NCBI GenBank assembly: GCA_030528325.1 | Contig: JAUMZD010000001.1 | Span: 71,370 to 135,369, forward strand | DNA length: 64,000 bases | Source: Lautropia sp. | GTDB lineage: Bacteria; Pseudomonadota; Gammaproteobacteria; Burkholderiales; Burkholderiaceae_E | Reading direction: 5' to 3' | In this document: positions 1-8,458 of the stretch, piece by piece | Layout of the letters: each line of letters opens with the position of its first letter | How positions within the stretch are numbered: position 1 is the first letter of the stretch | The notes under the pieces: generated by a model | The model's database searches: none | Told to the model about the DNA's origin: nothing | The model's input: only the letters and a program-made list of their open reading frames with translations | Position numbers and translations under genes: made by a program

Positions 1-140
1 CCTGTCGCCTGGGAGCTTGGACGCATCCGGCCCCCAAACGGGCCGAGTGTAAAAAATCTTGTCACAAGCAGGGATTTGCGTGAAGATGCAGGTACGACGG
101 AAGGCCCCTCACCGGAGAGGCCCCAAGGAGGAGCTTGCAC

Positions 141-1196
141 ATGACACGCACGACCCAAAACAGACGTTCCGTTCATCGCAGCCCGACGCGGATCGCGCTG
201 CTGCCGGTGGGTTTCCTGCTCGCCAGTGCCCTCAGCGGCATTCCCGCCGCCCAGGGCGTCGAACAGTCCCCCATCAAGCTCGTCGATCATGAAGTGCCCG
301 AGATCGACAGCCTCCCGCCAGGCGCCTACCGCGATCTGGTGGAATACGGCCATCAGCTGAGCAGCCGCACCTTTGCCATCATCGGCCCCGAGGTCAAGGA
401 CGAGAAGATGCGGTTCGCCGGCAACAATCTGGCCTGTACATCCTGCCATCAGCTGAACGCGACCAAGCCCTTTGCCATGCCATGGAGTGGCGTGACCGCC
501 GCCTTTCCCCAGTACCGGGGCCGCGAGGACGCCATCAGCACCGTCGAGGATCGTGTCAACGGCTGCATGGAGCGCAGCATGAACGGCAAGGCGCTGCCGG
601 TGGACTCTCACGAGATGAAGGCCTATGTCACCTACATCGCCTTCCTGTCACAGGGCATTCCGGTCGGCATGAAGGTCGAGGGGGCAGGCATGTTCAAGAG
701 CAGGATGCCGAACCGGCGCGCGAACCCCGAAGCCGGTGCGAAGGTCTATGCGGAGCGCTGTGCCGTCTGCCATGGCGAGAACGGCGAAGGCCAGCGTCAC
801 GGGCAGGTAGGTGATGCCCAGGGCTATCTGTTCCCGCCACTGTGGGGCCCCGACACCTTCAACAACGGGGCCGGCATGAACCGCATGATCATGGCCACGC
901 GCTTCATCAAGCACAACATGCCGCAGGGCGCAAGCTTCGACGCCACGCAGCTGACCGATGACGAAGCCTATGACGTGGCGGCCTACATGCTGTCGAAGCC
1001 CCGACCGGAGAAGGCGCATCTGGATCGTGACTTCCCCGCACGGTGGAACAAGCCGGTCGATTCCGCCTTCCCGCCCTACATGCTGGGCGCCACACCTGAC
1101 CAGCACCGCTACGGCCCCTTCCCGCCGCTGCTGGAAAAACAGAAAGCCATGGAGGCCGAGCTGCGGTCCAAAGCCGCTGAGGCAACGAAGCGATGA
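141..1196 (+). CDS. TsdA-like dihaem cytochrome c (probable thiosulfate dehydrogenase)
   Basis: This encodes a 351-residue periplasmic c-type cytochrome. ATG 141 was chosen because AAGGAGGAG lies just upstream (125-133); an in-frame TTG two codons earlier is less likely. An Arg-rich N-terminus and a hydrophobic stretch form a signal peptide. Two haem motifs are visible, CTSCH at residues 99-103 and CAVCH at 207-211. Between them the segment NGCMERSMNG (Cys at 142) matches the region that supplies a cysteine haem ligand in TsdA thiosulfate dehydrogenases, and a KHNMPQG segment could supply the distal Met of the second haem. TsdA enzymes oxidise thiosulfate to tetrathionate, or the reverse. The gene stands alone with no sox genes nearby, so the substrate is inferred from the family only. 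Confidence 0.8.
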   Translation: MTRTTQNRRSVHRSPTRIALLPVGFLLASALSGIPAAQGVEQSPIKLVDHEVPEIDSLPPGAYRDLVEYGHQLSSRTFAIIGPEVKDEKMRFAGNNLACTSCHQLNATKPFAMPWSGVTAAFPQYRGREDAISTVEDRVNGCMERSMNGKALPVDSHEMKAYVTYIAFLSQGIPVGMKVEGAGMFKSRMPNRRANPEAGAKVYAERCAVCHGENGEGQRHGQVGDAQGYLFPPLWGPDTFNNGAGMNRMIMATRFIKHNMPQGASFDATQLTDDEAYDVAAYMLSKPRPEKAHLDRDFPARWNKPVDSAFPPYMLGATPDQHRYGPFPPLLEKQKAMEAELRSKAAEATKR

Positions 1197-1203
1197 GCCG
1201 AAA

Positions 1204-1219
1204 AGCCCAAGCTCCTAGA
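1204..1219. repeat. Partial copy of a dispersed intergenic repeat
   Basis: AAGCCCAAGCTCCTAG sits in the 23-bp gap between two convergent genes. Read on the minus strand it matches the outer arm (CTAGGAGCTTGGGC) of the palindromic element at 4046-4214. It is short, so chance similarity cannot be excluded. Confidence 0.4.
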
Positions 1220-3106
1220 TCACTTCAGCCCGCCCGTGTCCACCCGCACACCCAGCCATGCCTGCCGCCCCAGGTCCTGATAGCCGAAGACCGGCTCGAT
1301 GTCGCGGTCGGTGGCGTTCAGCAGTTTCGCCTCCAGCTGCCAGGTCGATGACATGCGCCAGGCAGCTCTCAGGTCCACCCGGGTATAGGCCTTGAGCTGC
1401 CGATCCTGATCCGGACGCTTGCCCACGTACAGCACCGACGCCCCCAGGCGCCACTGGTTCATCACATAATCGGCCGACAGGCTGGCCTGATGCTTCGCAC
1501 GACGCGGCAGACGTTCACCCGTCGTCTCGTTCGTGGCCTTCAGCCAGTCGTACACCGCCAGCCACTGCCAGGCACCGGACTGGGTGCCCAGATCGAAGCT
1601 GAAACCCTGCAGCTTCGCTCGCTCGGTGTTCGCCGCGCAGCCGAAATACCCGGGAGGGCAGATCGTGCCGGTGGAATCGGCATCATAGGCGATCATGTTG
1701 CGCAGCTTCGTGCGGTAAAAACTGAAGCCGGCACGACTGGCCTGCTCCTGCCAGTTCAGCCCCAGTTCGAGGCTCCGCCCCTCTTCCGGCTTCAGTGTCG
1801 ACACCCCGTAACCGGGGTAATACAGGTCATTGAAGGTCGGTGCCCGGAAACTCGTGCCATACATCATCCGCAGCTTCCAGAGCGGCGACATCGTATGGTT
1901 GAAGCCCACGCTGCCCGTCGTCTTCCTGCCGTAGGCCGAGTTGTCGTCACGTCGCAGGCTGCCTTCCAGCACGGTCGGCCCGAACTGGCCCGTATAGCCG
2001 GCCAGCAAGGCCTTGTTCGAGCGCTTCGGCACGTTCTCGAAACGCCCGGCACTCACCGTCTCGTCCAGCTTCTCGTAGGCCAGCACCAGCTGCTCGGCTG
2101 CCGACAGTCGAACCGTGTTCTGCCAGGTCAGCTGATCTCGATCCGTCTTGTAGCGGCTCATCGTCCGGCCACCCGTGTTCGAGTCATCGACGCTGTTCGC
2201 GTACTGCAGCGAGGTGATCCACTGCTCGGACACCTGCCCCCGATAATCGATCCCGGTCATCCCGGTATCCAGATGATTGCGGAAATCCGGGCTGGCATCC
2301 GGCACGAAGCCGGGTGTGTTGTATTCGGCACCATCGTACTGGGCATTGAGCTTGCCACGGCTCGCCACCAGCCCGATACGATGCCCTTCGGCCGGCACAT
2401 AGCCCAGCCTGACGTGCGCGGTCTTGCGCTTGAAGCCATCGTCATCCGGGTTGTAGTTGCTCTGCTCCGCGCCGGCACGTACGGCCGAGACGCCATGACT
2501 CTTTTCGTGGCTGAGCCCCAGCGCATAATCGAAGGCGCCGTGTGCGCCCCGCAGGCCCACGCCCGCCTCCCGCGAACCATAACCGCCGAACGCCAGCCTC
2601 CCGCTGATGACCGGATCACCCTCGCCATGGCGGCTGATGATGTTGATCACGCCACCGACCGCATCGGCGCCATAAAGACCCGACGCCGGGCCGCGCAGCA
2701 CTTCGATGCGCTCGATCTGATCGATGTTCAGCGAGGCAAAATCGAACTGGCCCAGCGTGGCCGAGCCGACCCGTACCCCATCGAGCAGCACGACGATGCC
2801 ACTGCTGCCCACCCCCCGCAGAAAATAACCGGCGCTCTGCCCCGGACCACCATTGCGGGCCAGCTGGATACCCGCATGACGGCGCAACACCTCGTCCACC
2901 GACGAAAGCCCGCTGTTTTCCAGCGTGCCCCGGTCGATCAGCAGCACGTCACCGGCTGCCTGGTTCAGCGGCTGGGGTTCCCTCGCACCGACCACCACGA
3001 CAGGGCCCAGCGTCTCCGGCTCGATCGCCGCGGCAGGAAGACTCAGGGAAGCAGCGGCCAGCGCGCAGCAGGCTCGGGCAAAGGGGGGCAAGCGAAACGA
3101 TGTCAT
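1220..3106 (-). CDS. btuB: TonB-dependent outer-membrane receptor, BtuB-like
   Basis: This 628-residue outer-membrane receptor resembles BtuB-type vitamin B12 transporters in length and order. After a signal peptide ending near AAAIEPE there is a TonB-box-like stretch (LGPVVVVGAR). A plug domain follows, with SVDEVLRRHAGI, an RG-G motif, LLDGVRV and IERIEVLRGPASGLYG, then a beta-barrel that ends in LK rather than the usual terminal aromatic residue. These are plug hallmarks of BtuB and related receptors. A short AGGA ribosome site precedes ATG 3106. No cobalamin riboswitch is recognisable in the leader and no other B12 genes are nearby, so the ligand (cobalamin, another corrinoid, or a siderophore) is inference. 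Confidence 0.8.
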   Translation of the reverse strand: MTSFRLPPFARACCALAAASLSLPAAAIEPETLGPVVVVGAREPQPLNQAAGDVLLIDRGTLENSGLSSVDEVLRRHAGIQLARNGGPGQSAGYFLRGVGSSGIVVLLDGVRVGSATLGQFDFASLNIDQIERIEVLRGPASGLYGADAVGGVINIISRHGEGDPVISGRLAFGGYGSREAGVGLRGAHGAFDYALGLSHEKSHGVSAVRAGAEQSNYNPDDDGFKRKTAHVRLGYVPAEGHRIGLVASRGKLNAQYDGAEYNTPGFVPDASPDFRNHLDTGMTGIDYRGQVSEQWITSLQYANSVDDSNTGGRTMSRYKTDRDQLTWQNTVRLSAAEQLVLAYEKLDETVSAGRFENVPKRSNKALLAGYTGQFGPTVLEGSLRRDDNSAYGRKTTGSVGFNHTMSPLWKLRMMYGTSFRAPTFNDLYYPGYGVSTLKPEEGRSLELGLNWQEQASRAGFSFYRTKLRNMIAYDADSTGTICPPGYFGCAANTERAKLQGFSFDLGTQSGAWQWLAVYDWLKATNETTGERLPRRAKHQASLSADYVMNQWRLGASVLYVGKRPDQDRQLKAYTRVDLRAAWRMSSTWQLEAKLLNATDRDIEPVFGYQDLGRQAWLGVRVDTGGLK

Positions 3107-3123
3107 GAATCCTGAAAATCCGG

Positions 3124-3143
3124 AAAACCGCCCTGTCGGGCGG
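3124..3143 (-). terminator. Terminator-like hairpin in the btuB-like leader
   Basis: On the minus strand CCGCCC-GACA-GGGCGG is followed at once by TTTT, giving a perfect 6-bp GC stem with a U-tract. It lies only about 17 bases before the receptor start codon, so it would end transcription inside the leader. It may be an attenuator rather than the end of an upstream unit. Confidence 0.55.
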
Positions 3144-3153
3144 ATCAGTCAAC

Positions 3154-3182
3154 GACCTTCCCCGGCACCAGCCCGGAAGGTC
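3154..3182 (-). promoter_or_regulatory. Second leader hairpin upstream of the receptor gene
   Basis: GACCTTCC (3154-3161) and GGAAGGTC (3175-3182) form a perfect 8-bp inverted repeat just upstream of the terminator-like hairpin. It could be part of a leader RNA fold or an operator. The conserved core of cobalamin riboswitches was looked for here and not found. Confidence 0.4.
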
Positions 3183-3386
3183 TCATCCAATCAGCGGTTC
3201 ATGATAGCCGATCCCCAGGAGCCTGAAGGATCGGGGCCGGCCAGTTGCATCGGCGCTGCAATGGTAGTCTGTCGCTGCATGTCGCCACCGAAACGTGTCG
3301 TCCGCACCATCCCTGCTGCCCGCCGTCTTTTCCGTGTGCCTTTGCGATCCGCTCCTGCCCGCCGTTGCCCGCCCCTCGAGCGGGCC

Positions 3387-4049
3387 ATGAACCCCATGCC
3401 GCCATCCACCTATTTCACCCATATCCCTAGCCCGGTCGGCTCCCTGATGATCGCTGCCGCCAGCGATGGGCTTCGTGCCGTCGAGTTTCCGGAAAGCCGC
3501 CACCCGGTACCACGCCACGGCACATGGCACGAGCTGGCGCCCGAAGCGCTCGTCCGCTGGGCCGCCCGCACGGATGGCCTCGACGGCGCCTCAGCACTCG
3601 CGTCACCGGATCAGCCACCGTGTCCGGATGATCCGCACCCATCACGGCCAGCCGCACAGCACACACCACCGGAACAGGTGATAAGGCACCTGATCGATAC
3701 CCGCCAGCAGCTTGACGAGTACTTCGCGGGCCGGCGTCAGCAGTTCGAGCTGCCGCTGGCACCGCAGGGAACCCCTTTCCAGCAGCAGGTCTGGCAGGCG
3801 CTGCGCGATATCCCCTATGGGCAGACCTGGCACTATGGGCAGCTGGCACGACATATCGGCAACCCCCGATCCGTGCGCGCCGTCGGCGCAGCCAACGGGC
3901 GCAACCCCATCGCCATCATCATCCCCTGCCACCGGGTGATCGGTGCCAATGGCGCGCTGGTCGGATTCGGCGGGGGGCTGCGCACGAAGGCCAGGCTGCT
4001 GGCCCTGGAATCGGCCCAGCAAAGCCTGAGCCCGATATCTGACGCCTAG
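3387..4049 (+). CDS. ogt: Methylated-DNA-protein-cysteine methyltransferase
   Basis: This 220-residue protein repairs O6-alkylguanine and O4-alkylthymine by moving the alkyl group to its own cysteine. The active-site segment IIIPCHRVIGANGALVGFGGG is clear near the C-terminus, preceded by the DNA-binding region PFQQQVWQALRDIPYG and RAVGAANGRNP. The start at 3387 gives the expected N-terminus (YFTHIPSPVGSLMIAAASDGL); an open frame extends further upstream into the receptor gene and was not used. Between the N-terminal fold and the catalytic domain lies an unusual Pro/Asp-rich insert of about 45 residues. The stop codon lies within the left arm of the repeat at 4046. Confidence 0.93.
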   Translation: MNPMPPSTYFTHIPSPVGSLMIAAASDGLRAVEFPESRHPVPRHGTWHELAPEALVRWAARTDGLDGASALASPDQPPCPDDPHPSRPAAQHTPPEQVIRHLIDTRQQLDEYFAGRRQQFELPLAPQGTPFQQQVWQALRDIPYGQTWHYGQLARHIGNPRSVRAVGAANGRNPIAIIIPCHRVIGANGALVGFGGGLRTKARLLALESAQQSLSPISDA

Positions 4050-4214
4050 GAGCTTGGGCGGCAGGAAAGTCGCGGGCTGCAAACCGGCCGCGCCGGCCCA
4101 TTTTGCACCCGCTTCTTGCCCCATGGCGCCCGCTATGGGGCGGCGAATCGGGCACGAACTGTGCCCGACGGGGCCGGTTTTCGGCTGCGCGATTCCTACC
4201 GCCCAAGCGCCTAG
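4046..4214. repeat. 170-bp multi-hairpin palindromic element between convergent genes
   Basis: The outer arms are imperfect inverted repeats: CTAGGAGCTTGGGCGGCAGG on the left, and CTAGGCGCTTGGGCGGTAGG when the right arm is read on the minus strand. The complementarity continues inward through GCTGCAAACCGGCC and GGCCGGTTTTCGGC. Inside are two perfect stems, GCCCCAT/ATGGGGC (4118-4141) and TCGGGCAC/GTGCCCGA (4148-4168), and a GGCC/GGCC stem. The TAG stop codons of both flanking convergent genes fall within the arms. It may be a miniature mobile element or a bidirectional terminator. Confidence 0.75.
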
Positions 4215-6229
4215 ATTCGTCCCCGCCGATCTGCCAGATTCGCTCTGGCCTCGTGTGAGGATTCATAGACATGCGGCGCCATGCCCCGTTGCCAGAGGGC
4301 ATCGCCCAGCTTCAGCCGCATGAAGGCCGAGGTCGTGTAGCGCGTCACGCTCTCGTAGTGGCGCGCCACCATGTCCCTGACCAGATCCATCCACGCATCG
4401 ACCAGATCCGGTGCCACATCGAAGTGGTCATAGTTGACGATGGCGTTCACCTTCCGTCCCAACGGCCCCAGCATGGCCTCGATCGCCTGGCGAATCTGCG
4501 CGATCTCCGCCTCGCTCTGGATGCGCATCCATTCCAGATTCACGAAGAACAGGTTCTGCCCGGCATCATAGGTCAGCCGGCGCGACAGCGGCATTTCCAG
4601 CAGGCGTCGGCGCAGCTTCATCGGCCCCGGCTGAAAGATCCCGGGATCCATCAGCGCTGGCGCCTGCCTGATCACCGGCCTGAAGGCCATCTGGGCCAGA
4701 ATGTCCCGCTCGATGTCGATGCCCGGCGCCACCTCGATCAGCGCCAGCCCCTCCTCACACAGCTCGAACACGCAGCGTTCCGTCACATACAGCACCGGCT
4801 GGCCACGACGGCGCGCCTCGTCGGCCGAGAAGGTGCGGTGCTCGACCTGATCCACGAATTTTCGGGTCTGCCCTTCCTGAAGGATCGAGACCTGGCCATC
4901 ACGCACCTCCACCACCAGGCCACCCGCCGTGAAGGTGCCGGTGAAGACCACCGCCTTCGCATTCTGGCTGATGTTGATGAAGCCACCGGCCCCCGCGATG
5001 CGCGGACCGAACTTCGACACGTTCAGATTGCCCTCACGATCGGCCTGAGCCAGCCCCAGAAACGCACAGTCGATCCCGCCCCCATCATAGAAATCGAACT
5101 GGTACGGCTGGTCGATGATGGCCTGCGCATTCACCGTCGCCCCGAAATTCAGACCACTGGCGGTAATGCCGCCCACCACCCCGGGTTCGGCCGTGAAGGT
5201 CAGCATCTCGGTGATGCGCTCTTCCGAAGCCACATTGGCAATACCCTCCGGCATCCCGATGCCCAGATTGACGATGCTGTTGGCCTTCAGTTCAAGCGCA
5301 GCCCGCCGGGCGATGATCTTGCGCTCGGACATCTCCATGACCGGAATCGAGGCGGCCGGCACGCGGATCTCGCTGGCATAGGCCGCGCTGTAGGGCTCAC
5401 GGAAGGTCTGCATGTGATATTCGGGTTTTTCCGCCACCACGATGCAGTCCACCAGAATGCCCGGGATCTTCACCTCGCGCGCGTTCAGCGAGTTTCTGTC
5501 GGCCAGCCGCTCGACCTGGGCGATGACGATCCCGCCGCTGTTCCTCGCTGCCATCGCGATCGACAGCCCCTCCAGCGTCAGCGCCTCCCGTTCCATCGTG
5601 ATGTTGCCATCCACATCGGCCGTGGTGCCGCGCACGAAAGCCACGTCGATGTCGAAACACGGGTAGAACAGATAGGGTTCGCCGTCGATCTCCATCAGGC
5701 GGACGATGTCCTCGGTCGTCTTCGGATTCATCCTGCCGCCGCCACGGCGCGGGTCGACGAAGGTGTCCAGTCCGACCCGTGTCAGATGTCCGGGACGGCC
5801 AGCAGCAATGTCGCGGAACAGGTGAGAGATCACGCCCTGCGGCAGGTTGTAGGCCTCGATGTCGTTTTCGACGGCCAGCTTCGCCAGCTTCGGCGCCATG
5901 CCCCAATGCCCGCCGATGGCCCGCTTCACCAGCCCCCTGTGACCGAAATGGTTCAGGCCCCGCTCACGCATGTCGCCCTGCCCTGAGGCATAGACGAAAG
6001 TGAGGTCTCGCGGCGAGCCGATCCCGTCCGGGCGTTCTTCCGCCGTGCGAAGGAAACGGTTCTCCAGCGCCACCGCCAGATTCTCCGGAAAGCCGATCGC
6101 ACCGAAACCGGCCGTTGCCACCGTGTCCCCATCCCGGATCAGCGAGACCGCATCATCGGCCGACACCACTTTCCCATGTACCAGCGCATGCTCGGTCGAG
6201 AGCTTCCGCCTTGGCTGTTTCTGCCCCAT
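4211..6229 (-). CDS. Acyl-CoA:carboxylate CoA-transferase, fused alpha/beta with C-terminal extension
   Basis: This 672-residue enzyme belongs to the acetate/3-ketoacid (propionate) CoA-transferase family, which moves CoA between short-chain acids. The alpha half (about 1-270) has [15 protein letters not shown]. The beta half (from about 300) has [17 protein letters not shown] and then [17 protein letters not shown], which carries the expected catalytic glutamate. It is about 140 residues longer than YdiF-type enzymes. The extension (about 530-672: [28 protein letters not shown]) looks like a separate small alpha/beta domain. AAGGAGG precedes the ATG. It diverges from ybdL and converges with ogt. 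The acyl substrate cannot be told from sequence. Confidence 0.85.
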   Translation of the reverse strand: MGQKQPRRKLSTEHALVHGKVVSADDAVSLIRDGDTVATAGFGAIGFPENLAVALENRFLRTAEERPDGIGSPRDLTFVYASGQGDMRERGLNHFGHRGLVKRAIGGHWGMAPKLAKLAVENDIEAYNLPQGVISHLFRDIAAGRPGHLTRVGLDTFVDPRRGGGRMNPKTTEDIVRLMEIDGEPYLFYPCFDIDVAFVRGTTADVDGNITMEREALTLEGLSIAMAARNSGGIVIAQVERLADRNSLNAREVKIPGILVDCIVVAEKPEYHMQTFREPYSAAYASEIRVPAASIPVMEMSERKIIARRAALELKANSIVNLGIGMPEGIANVASEERITEMLTFTAEPGVVGGITASGLNFGATVNAQAIIDQPYQFDFYDGGGIDCAFLGLAQADREGNLNVSKFGPRIAGAGGFINISQNAKAVVFTGTFTAGGLVVEVRDGQVSILQEGQTRKFVDQVEHRTFSADEARRRGQPVLYVTERCVFELCEEGLALIEVAPGIDIERDILAQMAFRPVIRQAPALMDPGIFQPGPMKLRRRLLEMPLSRRLTYDAGQNLFFVNLEWMRIQSEAEIAQIRQAIEAMLGPLGRKVNAIVNYDHFDVAPDLVDAWMDLVRDMVARHYESVTRYTTSAFMRLKLGDALWQRGMAPHVYESSHEARANLADRRGRI

Positions 6230-6386
6230 TGACGCCTCCTTCGTTCATGTCGTTTTCAGGCTGTTTATCATAGAGCGTCTCACGAACTTGTTGGCCACCG
6301 CGCTGCCGAACAGATTCATGACACGCGCCAGCGTCCACCCATCGGTCAGCCCGGAGACACCGGCCTCAGCCAGCCTGCAACACGCC

Positions 6387-7544
6387 ATGAATCATCCGAC
6401 ACCCACCATCCAGAGCCGTCTGCCCGATGTCGGCCTGACCATCTTCAGCACGATATCGGCATTGGCCGAGCAGCATCAGGCCATCAACCTCGGGCAGGGG
6501 TTTCCGGATTTCGACGGCGACCCGAAGCTGATCGAGGCCGTCAGCGCTGCCATGCGGGCCGGCCACAACCAGTATCCGCCGATGCCGGGCGTGCCGATGC
6601 TGCGCGAAGCCGTCGCCGCCAAGATCGCACAGTGCTATGGGCATGCCTATGATCCGGCCACGGAGATCACGATCACGGCCGGCGCGACCCAGGCCATCCT
6701 GACCATCATTCTGGCAGTGGTGATGCCGGGTGATGAAGTGATCGTGCTGGATCCGAGCTATGACGACTATGACCCGGCCATCCGGATGGCAGGCGGCGTG
6801 CCGGTACGGGTGCCGCTCACCCCCGGCAGCTTCAAGCCGGATTTCGGGCGGATCGGCGCGGCCCTCACCGACCGCACGAGGATGCTGATCATCAACTCGC
6901 CGCACAACCCCACCGGCGCGATCCTCGATGCCCACGACATGCAGCAGCTCGAATCACTGCTGGCCCCCACCAACGTGCTGCTGCTCAGCGACGAAGTCTA
7001 CGAGCACATGGTGTACGACGGTGCTCAGCACCAGAGTGCCAGCCGCTTTCCCGCGCTGGCAGCCCGCGCCTTCGTCGTGTCGAGCTTTGGCAAGACCTTC
7101 CACGTCACCGGCTGGAAGGTGGGCACCGTTGCCGCTCCCGCCCCGCTGATGGCCGAGTTCCGCAAAATCCACCAGTACAACGTCTTCACCGTCCATTCCT
7201 CCACCCAGGTTGGCATCGCCCACTACCTGCAGGATCCTCGCCCCTATCAGACACTATCGGCCTTCTACCAGCAGAAGCGCGACCTCTTCCGCGCCGGCCT
7301 GGCCAACACCCGTTTCAGGCTGCTCGACTGCCACGGCACCTATTTCCAGACCGTCGATTACTCGGCCATCAGCGATCAGCCCGATGGTGACTTCTGCGAG
7401 TGGCTGATCCGCGACGTGGGCGTGGCGGCCATCCCGCTCTCGCCGTTCTACGGTGATGGCTTCGACCAGCGCGTCATCCGCTTCTGCTTCGCCAAGAAGG
7501 AAGAGACGCTGAACGCGGCGCTGACGCGGCTGAAGGCGCTCTAA
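6387..7544 (+). CDS. ybdL: Methionine aminotransferase (PLP-dependent)
   Basis: This 385-residue class I/II aminotransferase aligns from end to end by eye with E. coli YbdL: INLGQGFPDFDG, ITAGATQAI, DEVIVLDPSYDDY, NSPHNPTGAI, LLSDEVYEHM, the PLP-lysine motif SSFGKTFHVTGWKVG and the C-terminal FCFAKKEETL. YbdL-type enzymes transaminate methionine and some aromatic amino acids, for example in methionine salvage. ATG 6387 gives the normal family N-terminus; the open frame extends about 130 codons upstream without conserved sequence. The neighbour to the left is divergent and the mod locus follows with its own operator, so it is probably transcribed alone. Confidence 0.9.
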   Translation: MNHPTPTIQSRLPDVGLTIFSTISALAEQHQAINLGQGFPDFDGDPKLIEAVSAAMRAGHNQYPPMPGVPMLREAVAAKIAQCYGHAYDPATEITITAGATQAILTIILAVVMPGDEVIVLDPSYDDYDPAIRMAGGVPVRVPLTPGSFKPDFGRIGAALTDRTRMLIINSPHNPTGAILDAHDMQQLESLLAPTNVLLLSDEVYEHMVYDGAQHQSASRFPALAARAFVVSSFGKTFHVTGWKVGTVAAPAPLMAEFRKIHQYNVFTVHSSTQVGIAHYLQDPRPYQTLSAFYQQKRDLFRAGLANTRFRLLDCHGTYFQTVDYSAISDQPDGDFCEWLIRDVGVAAIPLSPFYGDGFDQRVIRFCFAKKEETLNAALTRLKAL

Positions 7545-7645
7545 GGCGACGAGTCAAACCAGCGGAGCAGCCGTTTCGCCCGGTATGGGCGGTGGGCAAC
7601 TCCCTCGCTCCGAGCCACGAAACGCGCCACAGGATGACAGACAAG

Positions 7646-7669
7646 CGCTATATACAGGTGTATATTTCG
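7646..7669. promoter_or_regulatory. ModE-type operator (Mo-box) before modA
   Basis: CGCTATAT-N7-TATATTTCG is a near-palindrome with the same 24-base frame as the E. coli modA operator (CG-rich ends, TATAT half-sites, 7-base spacer). It ends 25 bases before the modA start. The linked modE gene supports repression of modABC when molybdate is plentiful. Confidence 0.8.
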
Positions 7670-7694
7670 CAACATCGAATCAGGAGAGCAACCC

Positions 7695-8450
7695 ATGACA
7701 TTCACCCACAGAACCCTGCTTGCCACCCTTGCCCTCGGTGGCCTGATCGGTTCCGCCCAGGCGGCCGAACTGACCGTATCAGCCGCCGCCAGCCTGACCA
7801 ACGCCTTCAAGGACATTGCCCAGAACTACGAAGCCAAATACGCCGATGCCAAGGTGAACCTGAACTTCGGCGCCTCGGGCGCCCTGCTGGCCCAGATGGC
7901 CAAGGGCGCACCGGTCGACGTGTTCGCCTCGGCCGACCAACCCACGATGGACAAAGCCGAAAAGCAGGGGCTGGTTCGGGCGCATGCCCGCGAGACCTTT
8001 ACACGGAACTCGCTCGTCGTGATCGTTCCCGCCGACAGCAGGCTTACCCTCGACAAGCTCGACGACCTGACCGGCAACGACGTGAAGAAGGTCGCCATCG
8101 GCAACCCGGCCAGCGTGCCAGTCGGCAATTATTCCAGACAGGCGCTCGAAGCCGCCAGCCTCTGGGATGCCGTCTCGGCCAAAGCCATCACCACCCAGAA
8201 TGTACGCCAGTCGCTCGACTATGTGGCCCGCGGTGAGGTCGATGCCGGCTTCGTCTACGGCACCGACGCCGGCGTCATGAAGGACAAGGTCAGGATCAGC
8301 TTTGAAGTACCGACCCAGAGCCCGATCTCCTATCCGATCGCCTACACGGCCAGCACGAGCAACACGGCAGAAGCCAGGCGCTTCATCAACTACGTGCTGT
8401 CGCCGGAAGGCCAGGCCGTCCTCGCCAGGTACAACTTCAAGAAGCCCTGA
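7695..8450 (+). CDS. modA: Molybdate ABC transporter substrate-binding protein
   Basis: This 251-residue periplasmic protein captures molybdate or tungstate for ModBC. A signal peptide (about 1-23, ending AQAAE) precedes the mature sequence LTVSAAASLTNAFKDIAQNYE, whose serines contact the oxyanion in known ModA proteins. FGASGALLAQMAKGAPVDVFASAD and the late YPIAYTASTSNTAEARRFINYVLSPEGQ segment are also typical. CAGGAGAG lies before the ATG. It is the first gene of modABC, 8 bases before modB, under the ModE-type operator at 7646-7669. Confidence 0.95.
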   Translation: MTFTHRTLLATLALGGLIGSAQAAELTVSAAASLTNAFKDIAQNYEAKYADAKVNLNFGASGALLAQMAKGAPVDVFASADQPTMDKAEKQGLVRAHARETFTRNSLVVIVPADSRLTLDKLDDLTGNDVKKVAIGNPASVPVGNYSRQALEAASLWDAVSAKAITTQNVRQSLDYVARGEVDAGFVYGTDAGVMKDKVRISFEVPTQSPISYPIAYTASTSNTAEARRFINYVLSPEGQAVLARYNFKKP

Positions 8451-8458
8451 TCTCGCCG

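Noticed and set aside
1-134. Terminator or short gene at the left edge
   Set aside because: A CGGCCC/GGGCCG stem and a 77-codon frame are present, but neither has a U-tract, ribosome site or family support. The frame overlaps the cytochrome start.
1490-3115. Open frame of 541 codons on the plus strand opposite the receptor gene
   Set aside because: The receptor on the other strand has plug motifs throughout this span; the plus-strand translation has none.
3107-3330. Cobalamin riboswitch before the BtuB-like gene
   Set aside because: A GGTGCC and a GGGGAAGG are present, but the conserved B12-box core and CCACTG-type element were not found, so no riboswitch is called.
4271-5986. Open frame of 571 codons on the plus strand opposite the CoA-transferase
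   Set aside because: It is His/Arg-rich without motifs, while the minus strand encodes a complete enzyme.
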